Source: Cellulomonas terrae
GTDB taxonomy: Bacteria; Actinomycetota; Actinomycetes; Actinomycetales; Cellulomonadaceae
NCBI RefSeq assembly: GCF_007990265.1
Contig: NZ_BJWH01000002.1
Span: 248,001-312,000, forward strand
Length of the DNA: 64,000 nucleotides
Direction of reading: 5' to 3'
Under the pieces are notes generated by a model. The model saw nothing but the letters and a program-made list of their open reading frames with translations, had not been told where the DNA came from and made no database searches. Below, piece after piece: positions 7,981 to 17,083 of the stretch (positions within the stretch are counted from its first letter, which is position 1; each line of letters opens with the position of its first letter). The position numbers were made by a program, and so were the translations under genes.

Positions 7981-8592
7981 GTGCTGAACGGACTGCGCGG
8001 TGCGATGACGCGCTTCTTCACACCCATCGCCAAGGCGTTGCTGCGCCTGGGGGTCTCCCCGGACGCGGTGACCATCGGCGGGACGCTCGTGGTGGTCGTG
8101 ACCGCGCTCTGGGCGTTCCCCACCGGGAACTTCCTGCTCGGCACGCTCGTCATCGCCGTGTTCGTGCTCACCGACTCGCTCGACGGCGTGATGGCGCGGC
8201 AGGCGGGACGGTCAGGGCCGTGGGGGGCGTTCCTCGACTCGACGCTGGACCGGTTCGGTGACGGCGCGATCTTCGCCGGTCTCGTGCTCTGGTTCACCGC
8301 GGGTGGCGACGACCGGCTCTCCGCGGTCCTCGCGCTCGCGTGCCTCGTGCTCGGCTCGATCGTGCCGTACGCCCGCGCACGCGCCGAGGGGCTGGGCATG
8401 ACCGCGTCGGGCGGGATCGCCGAGCGCGCGGACCGTCTCGCCCTCGTGCTCGTGGCGACGTTCGCCGTGGGCGTCGGCGCCCCGACCGTGGTCCTCACGG
8501 TCGTGCTCGGCCTGCTCACGCTGGCGTCGGCCGTCACGATCGTGCAGCGGATGTCCAAGGTGTACCGCCAGGCGGCGCAGGTGGCGGGGTGA
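7981..8592 (+). CDS. pgsA: CDP-alcohol phosphatidyltransferase; phosphatidylinositol phosphate synthase
   Basis: The product is a membrane enzyme that joins CDP-diacylglycerol to inositol 3-phosphate, giving the lipid precursor of phosphatidylinositol mannosides. The 203-aa sequence contains the full CDP-alcohol signature DG-x2-AR-x8-G-x3-D-x3-D (D68, G69, A72, R73, G82, D86, D90) and about six hydrophobic helices. The signature alone does not separate inositol from glycerol substrates. The assignment rests on the following acyltransferase and PimA-like mannosyltransferase genes, with which it forms a translationally coupled operon (GTGA overlap). Start GTG 7981, 7 bp after the HIT stop. Confidence 0.9.
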   Translation: MLNGLRGAMTRFFTPIAKALLRLGVSPDAVTIGGTLVVVVTALWAFPTGNFLLGTLVIAVFVLTDSLDGVMARQAGRSGPWGAFLDSTLDRFGDGAIFAGLVLWFTAGGDDRLSAVLALACLVLGSIVPYARARAEGLGMTASGGIAERADRLALVLVATFAVGVGAPTVVLTVVLGLLTLASAVTIVQRMSKVYRQAAQVAG

Positions 8593-9551
8593 AGGTGGAC
8601 GTCGCCCGCGCCTACGCGACCGCGTGGAAGGTCGCCGGCAAGCTGCCCGGGCCCGTGCTGCGCGCGCTGTGCGACGCCGCCGCGGACGTCACGTGGCTGC
8701 GTCGCGGCGGTGGGGTGCAGCAGCTGGAGAAGAACCTCGCGCGCGTCCGCCCCGAGCTCGACGCGCGGGGCGTGCGCCGGCTGGGCCGCCTGGGCATGCG
8801 GTCGTACATGCGGTACTTCGGGGAGGCGTTCGCCCTGGCGAGCATGACCCCCGACCGCGTGGACGCGCGCGTGCGGGTGGTCGGCCTGGAGAACGTCCGG
8901 GTGCACACGGACAAGGACCAGGCCATCGTCCTCGCGCTCGGGCACACGGGGAACTGGGACCTCGCGGGTGCGTGGTGCTCGCGCGAGATCGCCCCGGTCA
9001 CGACCGTCGCGGAACGCCTCGAGCCCGAGGCGCTGTTCCAGGAGTTCGTGGCGTTCCGGGCGAGCATCGGGATCACGATCCACGCACTGACCGGTGATGG
9101 CGACGTCTTCCGCAAGCTCGTGCGTGCAGCGCGTGACGGTGCAGGGATCCTGCCGCTGCTGGCCGACCGCGACCTCACCTCGAAGGGTCTGGAGGTCGAC
9201 CTGTTCGGGCACCGGGCGCGGGTGGCCGCGGGTCCGGCGGCGCTGGCCATCACGACGGGCGCGCCGCTGGTGACGACCGTCATCTCCTACGAGCGCCTCC
9301 GGGGCGCCCAGCGTCGTGCGGCCGGTTCGCCGTGGGGCATCGTCATCCAGTTCAACAGGGCCATCGAGCTGCCCGAGGACGTGCCGCGAGCCGACCGGGT
9401 GCGCGCGATGACCCAGGCGTGGGTCGACGAGTTCGCCGCCGGTGTCCGGCAACGTCCGCAGGACTGGCACATGCTGCAGAAGGTGTTCGTCGAGGACCTG
9501 GACCCGGAGCGCTACGCCGCGACGCTCGCCGCGCAGGGGAGCGCCGGATGA
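8589..9551 (+). CDS. Phosphatidylinositol mannoside acyltransferase (LPLAT family)
   Basis: The 320-aa product belongs to the LpxL/HtrB-like lysophospholipid acyltransferase family. The catalytic H-x4-D motif is in LGHTGNWDLAG (H119, D124), with supporting ILPLLADRDL and a late WHMLQKVFVEDL segment. By position between pgsA and pimA it corresponds to mycobacterial PatA (Rv2611c), which acylates the mannose of PIM at the cytoplasmic face of the membrane. The GTG start overlaps the pgsA stop (GTGA), and the stop overlaps pimA in ATGA form, indicating translational coupling. A second GTG at 8595 is a possible start. Confidence 0.9.
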   Translation: MKVDVARAYATAWKVAGKLPGPVLRALCDAAADVTWLRRGGGVQQLEKNLARVRPELDARGVRRLGRLGMRSYMRYFGEAFALASMTPDRVDARVRVVGLENVRVHTDKDQAIVLALGHTGNWDLAGAWCSREIAPVTTVAERLEPEALFQEFVAFRASIGITIHALTGDGDVFRKLVRAARDGAGILPLLADRDLTSKGLEVDLFGHRARVAAGPAALAITTGAPLVTTVISYERLRGAQRRAAGSPWGIVIQFNRAIELPEDVPRADRVRAMTQAWVDEFAAGVRQRPQDWHMLQKVFVEDLDPERYAATLAAQGSAG

Positions 9552-10774
9552 GCCCGCGCCGCGCCGAGCGGGCGCTGCGGGTCGGCATCGTCTGCCCGTA
9601 CTCCTACGACGTGCCGGGCGGCGTCCAGTTCCACGTCCGCGACCTGGCGGAGGCGCTGATCGCGCGGGGGCACACCGTCTCGGTCCTGGCACCGGCGGAC
9701 GACGACACGCCGATCCCCGAGTACATGACCGCGGCCGGGCGTGCGATCCCCGTGCGCTACAACGGTGCGGTCGCCCGCATGACGTTCGGCCCGGTCACGG
9801 CTGCCCGGGTGCGCAAGTGGCTCGCGGCGGGGGAGTTCGACGTCCTGCACCTGCACGAGCCGGTCACGCCGAGCCTCGGCATGCTGGCGCTGTGGATCGC
9901 CGACGGACCCATCGTGGCGACGTTCCACACGGCCCTCATCCGGTCCCGCCCGCTCCAGATGGCCTACCCCTTGGTGCGGCAGTCGCTGGAGAAGATCTCC
10001 GCGCGGATCGCCGTCTCGGAGGACGCCCGGCGCACGCTGGTCGAGCACATGGGTGGCGACGCGGTCGTCATCCCGAACGGTGTGTACGTCGACGCGTTCA
10101 CGGCCGCGACGGCCGACCCGCGCTGGACGGGGACGCCCGAGCGCCCGACCATCGCCTTCCTCGGCCGGCTGGACGAGGAGCGCAAGGGGCTGCCGGTGCT
10201 GCTCGGCGCCGTCCCCCTGGTCCTGGCCGAGATCCCGGGGGCGCGGTTCCTGGTGGCGGGCCGCGGCGAGACCGGACCCGACGAGGTCCGTGAGCTGCTG
10301 GGAGACGAGGCAGCGTCGGCCGTCGAGTTCCTCGGCGGGATCTCCGACGAGGACAAGGCCAACCTGCTGGCCTCGGTGGACGTGTACTGCGGCCCGCAGA
10401 CGGGTGGCGAGAGCTTCGGCATCGTGCTCGTCGAGGCGATGAGTGCCGGCGCAACGGTCGTCGCGAGCGACCTCGGCGCGTTCTCGCGCGTGCTCGACGA
10501 CGGCGCCGCCGGCGTGCTGTTCCGGACCGGTGACAGCGCGGACCTGGCTGCCACGCTCGTGCGCGTCCTGCGGGACGCGGACCTGCGCGCCACGGTCTCC
10601 GCGCACGCGCTCGAGGTGGTGCGCCAGTACGACTGGGCGACCGTGACCGACCAGGTGCTCGCCGTCTACGAGATGGTCGTCGCCGGTCGTGACGCCCCCG
10701 TCGGCGAGGACCCGTCGTCGGTGCGCGGGGCCCGGCTGCTCGAGCTGCGCCGGGGTCGGGGTGAGTCCCGATGA
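9548..10774 (+). CDS. pimA: Phosphatidylinositol alpha-mannosyltransferase
   Basis: The product transfers the first mannose from GDP-mannose to phosphatidylinositol. The 408-aa GT4-family GT-B enzyme begins with VGIVCPYSYDVPGGVQFHV, the glycine-rich acceptor-side loop of PimA. It continues with FDVLHLHEP (~100), HTALIRSRP (~127), IPNGVYVDAF (~177) and a C-terminal nucleotide-sugar site GGESFGIVLVEAMSAG, with the E-x7-E pair typical of retaining GT4 enzymes. Operon context (pgsA, acyltransferase) gives the specific substrate assignment. ATG 9548 overlaps the previous stop (ATGA). Confidence 0.95.
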   Translation: MSPRRAERALRVGIVCPYSYDVPGGVQFHVRDLAEALIARGHTVSVLAPADDDTPIPEYMTAAGRAIPVRYNGAVARMTFGPVTAARVRKWLAAGEFDVLHLHEPVTPSLGMLALWIADGPIVATFHTALIRSRPLQMAYPLVRQSLEKISARIAVSEDARRTLVEHMGGDAVVIPNGVYVDAFTAATADPRWTGTPERPTIAFLGRLDEERKGLPVLLGAVPLVLAEIPGARFLVAGRGETGPDEVRELLGDEAASAVEFLGGISDEDKANLLASVDVYCGPQTGGESFGIVLVEAMSAGATVVASDLGAFSRVLDDGAAGVLFRTGDSADLAATLVRVLRDADLRATVSAHALEVVRQYDWATVTDQVLAVYEMVVAGRDAPVGEDPSSVRGARLLELRRGRGESR

Positions 10775-11427
10775 GATGGTCGGAGATCACCGTCTACGTG
10801 ACGATCGTGCTCGCGCTCGCCCTGTGGTGGGTGTGGGTGGCGGCGACGCGGCTCGACCGGCTGCACCGCAAGGTCGGGACCTCCCGAGCGGTCCTCGACG
10901 CCCAGCTCGTGCGACGCGCGACCGTGGCGGCCGAGCTGGCGACCTCCGGGCTGCTCGACCCGGTGAGCTCCGTCCTCGTCGGGGAAGCGGCCTGGGCGGC
11001 CCTGTCCACCGGGGCGAGCGAGCTGCCCGGCGACCTGCTCGCGCTCGTCGGTCCCGACGACCTCCCGGTCGGCGGGGCGGCGCTCCTGGCGGTCGACCGC
11101 GGGGGGATCGAGAGCGAGCTCTCCGCGACGCTGCGCGAGGCGCTGGACGACCCCGACGAGGTGGCCGCGTTGCGGGCGGACCCCGCGGGCGACGAGCTGG
11201 TGGACCTGCTGGCGTCGTCCTGGTACCGGGTGCAGCTGGCCCGCCGCTTCCACAACGAGGCCGTCGCCCAGACGCAGCGAGCGCGGCGCGGTCCGCTCGT
11301 CCGGCTGCTGCGGCTCGCCGGGCACGCCCCGGAGCCGCGCAGCCTCGAGCTGGACGACGCCTGGCCGGAGAACCTCGGTCGACCCGGCACCCGCCGGGGC
11401 CCGGTGGAGAGCGCTCCGCCCGCCTGA
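10771..11427 (+). CDS. Membrane-anchored protein of the PIM operon, function unknown
   Basis: The 218-aa product has one N-terminal membrane helix (~6-24, [19 protein letters not shown]). An Arg/Leu-rich helical cytoplasmic region follows ([20 protein letters not shown], ~27-46), then an Ala/Asp-rich domain and a disordered Pro/Arg tail. It resembles LemA-like N-terminal hairpins but is not a clear member. ATG 10771 overlaps the pimA stop by 4 bp, so it is co-translated with the PIM enzymes. The mycobacterial locus also carries a membrane protein here (Rv2609c). A role in PIM synthesis or export is inference only. Confidence 0.8.
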   Translation: MRWSEITVYVTIVLALALWWVWVAATRLDRLHRKVGTSRAVLDAQLVRRATVAAELATSGLLDPVSSVLVGEAAWAALSTGASELPGDLLALVGPDDLPVGGAALLAVDRGGIESELSATLREALDDPDEVAALRADPAGDELVDLLASSWYRVQLARRFHNEAVAQTQRARRGPLVRLLRLAGHAPEPRSLELDDAWPENLGRPGTRRGPVESAPPA

Positions 11428-11457
11428 GACGACGCCGGGACCCCCGGCGCGACGGAC

Positions 11458-11463
11458 TACGAT
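11458..11463 (+). promoter_or_regulatory. Candidate -10 element of pdxS
   Basis: TACGAT lies 61 bp before the pdxS start, after a small CGCCGGG/CCCGGCG hairpin at ~11433-11449 that could end the PIM operon transcript. No -35 is obvious. Confidence 0.35.
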
Positions 11464-11524
11464 TGACCGATCCGGCCGCCCTGGTGGCCGTCCCCACACC
11501 GCACGAGGATCTGCGAGGCTCGAC

Positions 11525-12448
11525 GTGACCAGCGAGAACAGCCAGCCCACCACCGCGACGCACGCCGGCGTCATCGGCACCGCCCGCGTGAAGCGGGGGA
11601 TGGCCGAGATGCTCAAGGGCGGCGTCATCATGGACGTCGTCAACGCGGAGCAGGCGAAGATCGCCGAGGACGCCGGCGCGGTCGCCGTGATGGCGCTCGA
11701 GCGGGTCCCGGCCGACATCCGTGCCCAGGGCGGCGTCGCGCGCATGAGCGACCCCGACCTCATCGACGGCATCATCGAGGCCGTCTCCATCCCCGTCATG
11801 GCGAAGGCCCGCATCGGCCACTTCGTCGAGGCGCAGGTGCTCCAGTCGCTCGGCGTCGACTACATCGACGAGTCGGAGGTGCTGACCCCCGCCGACTACG
11901 AGCACCACATCGACAAGTGGGCCTTCACGGTCCCCTTCGTCTGCGGTGCCACAAACCTGGGCGAGGCACTGCGCCGCATCACCGAGGGCGCGGCGATGAT
12001 CCGCTCCAAGGGCGAGGCCGGCACCGGTGACGTGTCGAACGCGACGACGCACATGCGCACGCTGCGCGACCAGATCCGCCGCCTCACGTCGCTGCCCGAG
12101 GACGAGCTGTTCGTCGCCGCCAAGGAGCTGCAGGCGCCGTACGACCTGGTCAAGGAGGTCGCCCAGGCGGGCAAGCTCCCGGTCGTCCTGTTCACCGCGG
12201 GCGGCATCGCGACCCCGTCCGACGCGGCGATGATGATGCAGCTCGGCGCCGAGGGCGTGTTCGTCGGCTCCGGCATCTTCAAGTCGGGCAACCCGGCCGA
12301 GCGTGCCGCCGCGATCGTCAAGGCGACCACGTTCTTCGACGACCCGGACGTCATCGCCAAGGTCTCCCGCGGTCTGGGTGAGGCCATGGTCGGCATCAAC
12401 GTCGAGGACGTGCCGGAGCCCCACCGTCTCGCCGAGCGCGGCTGGTGA
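11525..12448 (+). CDS. pdxS: Pyridoxal 5'-phosphate synthase, lyase subunit PdxS
   Basis: The product makes PLP from ribose 5-phosphate, glyceraldehyde 3-phosphate and ammonia supplied by PdxT, forming a 12-mer (beta/alpha)8 complex. The 307-aa protein has the invariant lysine in [14 protein letters not shown] (K94), [18 protein letters not shown] (~37-54) and the phosphate-binding [14 protein letters not shown] (~163-176). The variable N-terminal dozen residues are normal for the family. The GTG start at 11525 is preceded by GAGG. The pdxT partner lies 1.9 kb downstream, separated by a Nudix gene and the minus-strand kynU. Confidence 0.97.
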   Translation: MTSENSQPTTATHAGVIGTARVKRGMAEMLKGGVIMDVVNAEQAKIAEDAGAVAVMALERVPADIRAQGGVARMSDPDLIDGIIEAVSIPVMAKARIGHFVEAQVLQSLGVDYIDESEVLTPADYEHHIDKWAFTVPFVCGATNLGEALRRITEGAAMIRSKGEAGTGDVSNATTHMRTLRDQIRRLTSLPEDELFVAAKELQAPYDLVKEVAQAGKLPVVLFTAGGIATPSDAAMMMQLGAEGVFVGSGIFKSGNPAERAAAIVKATTFFDDPDVIAKVSRGLGEAMVGINVEDVPEPHRLAERGW

Positions 12449-13074
12449 CGCAGGACCCCGTCACGTCGGAGGCCGCGGACGCGTCGTCCGCGGCCTCTGC
12501 CGTCCCCTCGCGGTCCAGCGCGGACGGGGGCGGTCCCGTGCACGGCCTCGGCCCGGAGTGGCGGCGCGGTGACGACGGCCTGCTCTTCCGCGAGGCGGCG
12601 CGCGTGATCCTGCTGGACGAGGACGACAGGGTGCTGCTCATCCGCGGGCACGACGTGGACCAGCCCGACCGCAGCTGGTGGTTCACGGTCGGCGGTGGGA
12701 TCGACGACGGCGAGGACTCGTCGTCCGCTGCCGTGCGCGAGGTCCGCGAGGAGACCGGGATCGTCCTCGTCGTCGAGGATCTCGTCGGCCCGGTGTTCAC
12801 CCGGTCCGCGATCTTCGACTTCTATGCCGAGCACTGCCGGCAGGACGAGATCCTCTACCTCGCGCGGGTGCCCGCGTCCGCGTTCGACGCCGTCGACCGT
12901 GCCGGCTGGACGGAGCTCGAGCACGACGTCATCGACGAGGTGCGCTGGTGGTCGCTGGACGACCTCGACCGCGTCGACATCGAGGTCTTCCCGGACCGTC
13001 TGGTCGACCTGGTCCGTGGTCTGCTGCCGGTGTGGGACGGCGAGACGAGACACCTCGGGCTGGTGCGCGAGTAG
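12445..13074 (+). CDS. Nudix hydrolase
   Basis: The 209-aa product contains a complete Nudix box G-x5-E-x7-REUxEExGU (from GGIDDGED through REVREETGI, ~89-111), which binds Mg2+ and cleaves nucleoside-diphosphate-linked compounds. The core is preceded by ~35 Ala/Ser-rich residues of low complexity. The segment [11 protein letters not shown] is typical of actinobacterial members of unknown substrate. The GTG start overlaps the pdxS stop (GTGA), so it is translationally coupled to PLP synthesis. It ends 1 bp from the stop of the convergent kynU. The physiological substrate is unknown. Confidence 0.92.
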   Translation: MTQDPVTSEAADASSAASAVPSRSSADGGGPVHGLGPEWRRGDDGLLFREAARVILLDEDDRVLLIRGHDVDQPDRSWWFTVGGGIDDGEDSSSAAVREVREETGIVLVVEDLVGPVFTRSAIFDFYAEHCRQDEILYLARVPASAFDAVDRAGWTELEHDVIDEVRWWSLDDLDRVDIEVFPDRLVDLVRGLLPVWDGETRHLGLVRE

Positions 13075-13075
13075 G

Positions 13076-14308
13076 TCAGGTCACGGGGTTCCGCGTCGCC
13101 CAGGCGGGGTCGCGGTGCTCTCCGCCGTCCAGCACGTCGCGCAGCGCCCGCACGGCCGTCACCAGGTCCGCGTGGGTCAGGTAGGGCGCGGCGACGCCGA
13201 GGCGGACCACGTCGGGCGAGCGGAAGTCCCCGACGACCCCGCGCGCGGCCAGCGCCTGCACGATCCCGTACGCGTCGGGGTGCCGCAGCGCGACCTGCGA
13301 GCCGCGCGTCGCGTCTGCCTCCGGCGAGGCGAACGCGGAGCCCGGCAGCACGTCGGCGATCGCGTCCCGGAGGAACCGGGTGAGCGACAGGGAGCGTGCG
13401 CGGACGTCGCCGATGTCGACGCCGTCGAACGCCCGCAGCGCCGCCTCGAGGGCGAGCAGCGACAGCATCGGCGGCGTCCCGATGCGGGCGCGAGAGATGC
13501 CGGGTGCGCCCACGTACTCGTCCGCCATCGCGAACGGCTGGGCGTGCCCGTGCCACCCCGGGACGACGTTGACGAACGCGTCCTGGTGCCGGGCTGCCAC
13601 GTAGCCGAACGCGGGCGCTCCGGGGCCGCCGTTGAGGTACTTGTACCCGCAGCCGACCGCGAGGTCGACGCCGTGCTCGTCGAGCCCGACCGGCACGGCA
13701 CCCGCGGAGTGGCACAGGTCCCAGAGGACCAGCGCGCCGGCGTCGTGGGCGGCCGCGGTGATCCCGGGCAGGTCGAGCAGCTGGCCCGTCCGGTAGTCCA
13801 CGTGGGACAGGACGATGACGGCGACGTCCGGGCCGAGCCTCCCGGGAAGCTCGGCAGGGGTGACGTGCTCGACGCGCCAGCCGACCTGCGCGGCGACGCC
13901 CGCGATGACGTACTGGTCCGTCGGGAACGACCCGGGCTCGGTGAGCACGACGGACCTACCCGGACGTAGCGCCGCCGCAGCATGCAGCGACTGGTGCAGG
14001 CGCACGCTCGTCGAGTCGCCGACGACGACCTGGCCGGGCGCTGCGCCGACGAGCCGGCCGATCGCGTCGCCGACCCGCAACGGCGCGTCCCACCACCCGT
14101 GGGTGTTCCACGACGCGACCAGGTCGTGGCCCCACTGCTGCTCGACGGCGTCCTGGACCGCGGCCGGCACGCTGCGGGGGAGTGCGCCGAGGGAGTTGCC
14201 GTCGAGATAGACGACGCCGGGCGGGAGCAGGAAACGCTCGCGCAGGTCGGTCGCGGCGTGCGCGAGGTCCAGGTCGGCCGCGCGGGCGTCGAGGTGGTCG
14301 AAGGTCAC
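13076..14308 (-). CDS. kynU: Kynureninase
   Basis: The product is a PLP enzyme that splits kynurenine or 3-hydroxykynurenine into alanine and (3-hydroxy)anthranilate in tryptophan catabolism. The 410-aa fold-type I sequence has [13 protein letters not shown] (~32-44), the PLP-binding aspartate segment [12 protein letters not shown] (~197-208) and the lysine in [16 protein letters not shown] (K223). GWHGHAQPF (~248-256) is also characteristic. The start is GTG at 14306-14308 with a minus-strand -10 (TACGCT) 8 nt upstream, suggesting a leaderless transcript. No other kynurenine-pathway gene is near; instead it is flanked by the PLP synthase genes and shares a 48-bp divergent region with pdxT. 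Confidence 0.93.
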   Translation of the reverse strand: MTFDHLDARAADLDLAHAATDLRERFLLPPGVVYLDGNSLGALPRSVPAAVQDAVEQQWGHDLVASWNTHGWWDAPLRVGDAIGRLVGAAPGQVVVGDSTSVRLHQSLHAAAALRPGRSVVLTEPGSFPTDQYVIAGVAAQVGWRVEHVTPAELPGRLGPDVAVIVLSHVDYRTGQLLDLPGITAAAHDAGALVLWDLCHSAGAVPVGLDEHGVDLAVGCGYKYLNGGPGAPAFGYVAARHQDAFVNVVPGWHGHAQPFAMADEYVGAPGISRARIGTPPMLSLLALEAALRAFDGVDIGDVRARSLSLTRFLRDAIADVLPGSAFASPEADATRGSQVALRHPDAYGIVQALAARGVVGDFRSPDVVRLGVAAPYLTHADLVTAVRALRDVLDGGEHRDPAWATRNPVT

Positions 14309-14316
14309 AACGCGGG

Positions 14317-14322
14317 AGCGTA
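14317..14322 (-). promoter_or_regulatory. Leaderless -10 element of kynU
   Basis: On the minus strand TACGCT ends 8 nt before the kynU GTG. It faces the pdxT -10 element across 20 bp, so the two RNA polymerase footprints would overlap. Confidence 0.5.
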
Positions 14323-14342
14323 CGTCGTGACCGGTGCGCGCC

Positions 14343-14348
14343 TAGACT
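14343..14348 (+). promoter_or_regulatory. Leaderless -10 element of pdxT
   Basis: TAGACT ends 8 nt before the pdxT GTG at 14357. No Shine-Dalgarno sequence is present, which fits a leaderless mRNA. Confidence 0.55.
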
Positions 14349-14356
14349 CGCCCGTC

Positions 14357-14959
14357 GTGACCGTGACCGTCGGAGTCCTCGCCCTGCAAGGAGACGTGCG
14401 CGAGCACGTGCACGCCCTGGAGTCCGTCGGAGCGCACGCCGTGCCGGTCCGGCGGCAGCGCGAGCTCGACACGGTCGACGCCCTCGTGATCCCCGGCGGG
14501 GAGTCGACGACGATCGACAAGCTCCTGCGCGCGTTCGAGCTGTTCGGTCCTGTCCAGGAGCGGCTGCGCGACGGCATGCCCGCGTACGGGTCCTGCGCCG
14601 GGATGATCCTGCTCGCGGACCGCGTGCTGGGCGGGATCGAGGGCCAGCAGACCCTCGGCGGGATCGACGTCACGGTGCGGCGCAACGCGTTCGGGCGGCA
14701 GGTCGAGTCGTTCGAGACCGACCTCGACATCGCCGGCATCGACGGTCCCGTGCACGGCGTGTTCATCCGGGCGCCGTGGGTGGAGGAGGTCGGTCCGGCC
14801 GCGACGGTGCTGGCCCGGGTGGAGTCGGGTCCTGCCGCCGGTAGGATCGTGGCCGTCCGCCAGGGCCCGTTGCTCGTGACCTCGTTCCACCCGGAGGTCA
14901 CCGGGGACACCCGGGTGCACCAACTGTTCGTAGAGATCGTCCGCGACACCGTGCAATGA
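14357..14959 (+). CDS. pdxT: Pyridoxal 5'-phosphate synthase, glutaminase subunit PdxT
   Basis: The product hydrolyses glutamine and channels ammonia to PdxS. The 200-aa class I glutamine amidotransferase begins [13 protein letters not shown] and has the oxyanion motif PGGEST (~50-55). The catalytic cysteine lies in GSCAGM (C80), and the catalytic His/Glu pair in SFHPEVTG (H178, E180). The start GTG 14357 is set by the adjacent -10 element; GTG 14363 is an in-frame alternative giving a similar N-terminus. It is expressed from its own promoter, divergent from kynU, and is followed after 52 bp by yebC. Confidence 0.96.
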   Translation: MTVTVGVLALQGDVREHVHALESVGAHAVPVRRQRELDTVDALVIPGGESTTIDKLLRAFELFGPVQERLRDGMPAYGSCAGMILLADRVLGGIEGQQTLGGIDVTVRRNAFGRQVESFETDLDIAGIDGPVHGVFIRAPWVEEVGPAATVLARVESGPAAGRIVAVRQGPLLVTSFHPEVTGDTRVHQLFVEIVRDTVQ

Positions 14960-15011
14960 CCGGCGCTGCAGCCGGGCACAGGACGCGGGAGACGAAGGGG
15001 TAGCTGAAGCG

Positions 15012-15767
15012 ATGTCGGGTCACTCCAAGTGGGCCACCACCAAGCACAAGAAGGCCGTGGTCGACGCCAAGCGGAGCAAGCTCTTCGCCAAGCTGATCAA
15101 GAACATCGAGGTCGCGGCCCGCACGGGCGGCGGTGACCTCGCGGGCAACCCCACCCTCTTCGACGCGGTCCAGAAGGCGAAGAAGAGCTCGGTCCCGATC
15201 GACAACATCAACCGTGCCGTCAAGCGCGGCTCCGGCCAGGAGGCCGGCGGCGCCGACTACACGACGATCATGTACGAGGGCTACGGCGCCGGCGGCATCG
15301 CGGTGCTGGTGGAGTGCCTGACCGACAACCGGAACCGCGCCGCGTCCGACGTGCGGGTCGCGTTCACGCGCAACGGCGGCCAGATGGCGGACCCCGGCTC
15401 CGTCTCCTACCTCTTCTCCCGCAAGGGCGTCGTCATCGTGCCCAAGGAGGGCACCGACGAGGACGCCGTGATGGAAGCGGTCCTGGACGCCGGCGGCGAG
15501 GAGGTCAACGACCTCGGCGACGCCTTCGAGATCCTGTCCGAGGCGACCGACCTCGTCCCTGTCCGGACCGCTCTGCAGAACGCGGGCATCGAGTACGACT
15601 CCGCCGACGTCGTGTTCTGGCCCGCCACGCAGATCGAGGTCGACGCCGAGGGCGCCCGCAAGATCCTGCGCCTCATCGACGCGCTCGAGGACTCCGACGA
15701 CGTGCAGAACGTCTACGCCAACTTCGACGCGTCCGACGAGGTCATGGCGGAGCTCGAGGAGGACTGA
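15012..15767 (+). CDS. yebC: YebC/PmpR family protein
   Basis: The 251-aa product is a full-length member of the YebC/TACO1 family. Members act as DNA-binding regulators in some bacteria, and more recent work links the family to translation of difficult motifs. Signature segments are [20 protein letters not shown] (1-20), IYEGYG-type [20 protein letters not shown] (~88-107) and FTRNGG (~117). The ATG follows a purine-rich GAAGGGG site. The order pdxT-yebC-ruvC-ruvA-ruvB is conserved in actinobacteria. The precise role in this organism is unknown. Confidence 0.95.
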   Translation: MSGHSKWATTKHKKAVVDAKRSKLFAKLIKNIEVAARTGGGDLAGNPTLFDAVQKAKKSSVPIDNINRAVKRGSGQEAGGADYTTIMYEGYGAGGIAVLVECLTDNRNRAASDVRVAFTRNGGQMADPGSVSYLFSRKGVVIVPKEGTDEDAVMEAVLDAGGEEVNDLGDAFEILSEATDLVPVRTALQNAGIEYDSADVVFWPATQIEVDAEGARKILRLIDALEDSDDVQNVYANFDASDEVMAELEED

Positions 15768-15820
15768 GCACGCGGCGCGGCCTCCCGGGAACGAGCCGGG
15801 GCGGCTGCGACCATGTGGCC

Positions 15821-16387
15821 GTGCGCGTCCTCGGAGTCGACCCCGGCCTGACCCGGTGCGGTCTCGGCGTCGTCGACGGCCTTCCGTCGCGCCGGCTGTC
15901 CATGGTGGCGGTCGGCGTCGCGACGTCCGACGCGCTCTGGGACGTCGACCAGCGCCTGCTGTCCATCGAGCGGCAGATCGAGGAGTGGCTCGAGGAGCAC
16001 GCCCCGGACGCGGTGGCCGTCGAGCGGGTGTTCGCGCAGCAGAACCTGCGCACCGTCATGGGCACAGCGCAGGTGGCGGGCATCGCGATGGTCGCGGCCG
16101 CACGCCGGCGGATCCCCGTCGCGCTGCACACGCCGAGCGAGGTCAAGGCCGCGGTCACCGGGAACGGCCGGGCCGACAAGGCGCAGGTCCAGACGATGGT
16201 GCAGCGGCTTCTCCGGTTGGACGAGCTCCCGCGGCCGGCCGACGCGGCCGACGCGCTCGCCCTCGCGGTGTGCCACCTGTGGCGGCCCGCGGGGGCGCTG
16301 GGCACCCCGCAGCGCGCACCGGGCTCCCTGACGGCGGCACAGCGCGCGTGGGCCACCGCGGAGCAGGCCGCTCGACGCCGCGGCTGA
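15821..16387 (+). CDS. ruvC: Holliday junction resolvase RuvC
   Basis: The product cleaves Holliday junctions after RuvAB branch migration. The 188-aa protein has all four acidic catalytic residues: D7 ([14 protein letters not shown]), E68 ([10 protein letters not shown]), D141 and D144 ([10 protein letters not shown]). The start GTG 15821 gives the canonical N-terminus; GTG 15815 is possible. No LexA box is visible in the 53-bp gap from yebC; the SOS-like element lies after ruvC, before ruvA. Confidence 0.96.
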   Translation: MRVLGVDPGLTRCGLGVVDGLPSRRLSMVAVGVATSDALWDVDQRLLSIERQIEEWLEEHAPDAVAVERVFAQQNLRTVMGTAQVAGIAMVAAARRRIPVALHTPSEVKAAVTGNGRADKAQVQTMVQRLLRLDELPRPADAADALALAVCHLWRPAGALGTPQRAPGSLTAAQRAWATAEQAARRRG

Positions 16388-16397
16388 CCGCGTGTCT

Positions 16398-16413
16398 TCG
16401 TACACCTGTTCGC
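16398..16413. promoter_or_regulatory. Candidate LexA (SOS) box upstream of ruvAB
   Basis: TCGTACACCTGTTCGC matches the actinobacterial LexA consensus TCGAAC-N4-GTTCGA at 10 of 12 defined positions. It sits 59-74 bp before the ruvA start, between ruvC and ruvA. Confidence 0.6.
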
Positions 16414-16471
16414 CTGGGTGTGCCACAGTGTGCGGCAGCAAGCGTTCTCTCGACGGCATGGAGGTTGACCG

Positions 16472-17083
16472 GTGATCGCGTCGGTCCACGGCACGGTGCA
16501 GGTGGTGCGGCTCGACGCCGCCGTGGTGGAGGTCGGGGGAGTGGGGCTGCTCGTGCACGCCACGCCGGCCACCCTGGCGGGGCTGCGTGTCGGGTCCTCC
16601 GCGCAGCTGGCCACGTCGCTGGTCGTCCGGGAGGACGCGCTGACCCTGTTCGGGTTCGCGGACGCCGACGAGCGCGAGATCTTCGAGACGGTGCAGACGG
16701 TGAGCGGCGTCGGTCCGCGGCTGGCACTGGCGATGCTCGCGGTGCACACGCCGGACGGGCTGCGTCGCGCGGTGCTCGACGAGGACACCAAGGCGCTCCA
16801 GCGCGTCCCCGGCATCGGCCTCAAGGGCGCGCAACGGATCATCCTGGAGCTCAAGGACCGGATCGGCGCACCCGCCAGCGTGACCGCCCCCGCGGCGGCG
16901 GTCTTCGGCGGGGACCGGCGCGACCAGGTCGTCGAGGCGCTCGTCGGGCTCGGCTGGAACGCGCGCGCGGCGGGCGACGCCGTGTCGACGGTCCTGGAGG
17001 GGACCGAGGGACCGGTGGCGGCCGACGAGGTCGCCGGCGTGCTGCGCGCGGCCCTGCGTACCCTGGGCGGTGGGCATGGCTGA
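16472..17083 (+). CDS. ruvA: Holliday junction branch migration protein RuvA
   Basis: The product is a tetrameric Holliday-junction-binding subunit of the RuvAB helicase. The 203-aa protein has the N-terminal OB fold ([12 protein letters not shown], 1-12; [11 protein letters not shown], ~52-62), paired helix-hairpin-helix motifs ([13 protein letters not shown], ~77-89; [12 protein letters not shown], ~112-123) and a C-terminal domain (~150-203) that contacts RuvB. The GTG start follows GGAGG. Its stop overlaps the ruvB start by 8 bp. It is likely transcribed both from ruvC and from the SOS-controlled gap. Confidence 0.96.
   Translation: MIASVHGTVQVVRLDAAVVEVGGVGLLVHATPATLAGLRVGSSAQLATSLVVREDALTLFGFADADEREIFETVQTVSGVGPRLALAMLAVHTPDGLRRAVLDEDTKALQRVPGIGLKGAQRIILELKDRIGAPASVTAPAAAVFGGDRRDQVVEALVGLGWNARAAGDAVSTVLEGTEGPVAADEVAGVLRAALRTLGGGHG

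Noticed and set aside
7284..9692. Minus-strand open frame of ~800 codons across HIT, pgsA and the acyltransferase
   Set aside because: It spans three well-supported plus-strand genes, and its composition is that of a shadow frame.
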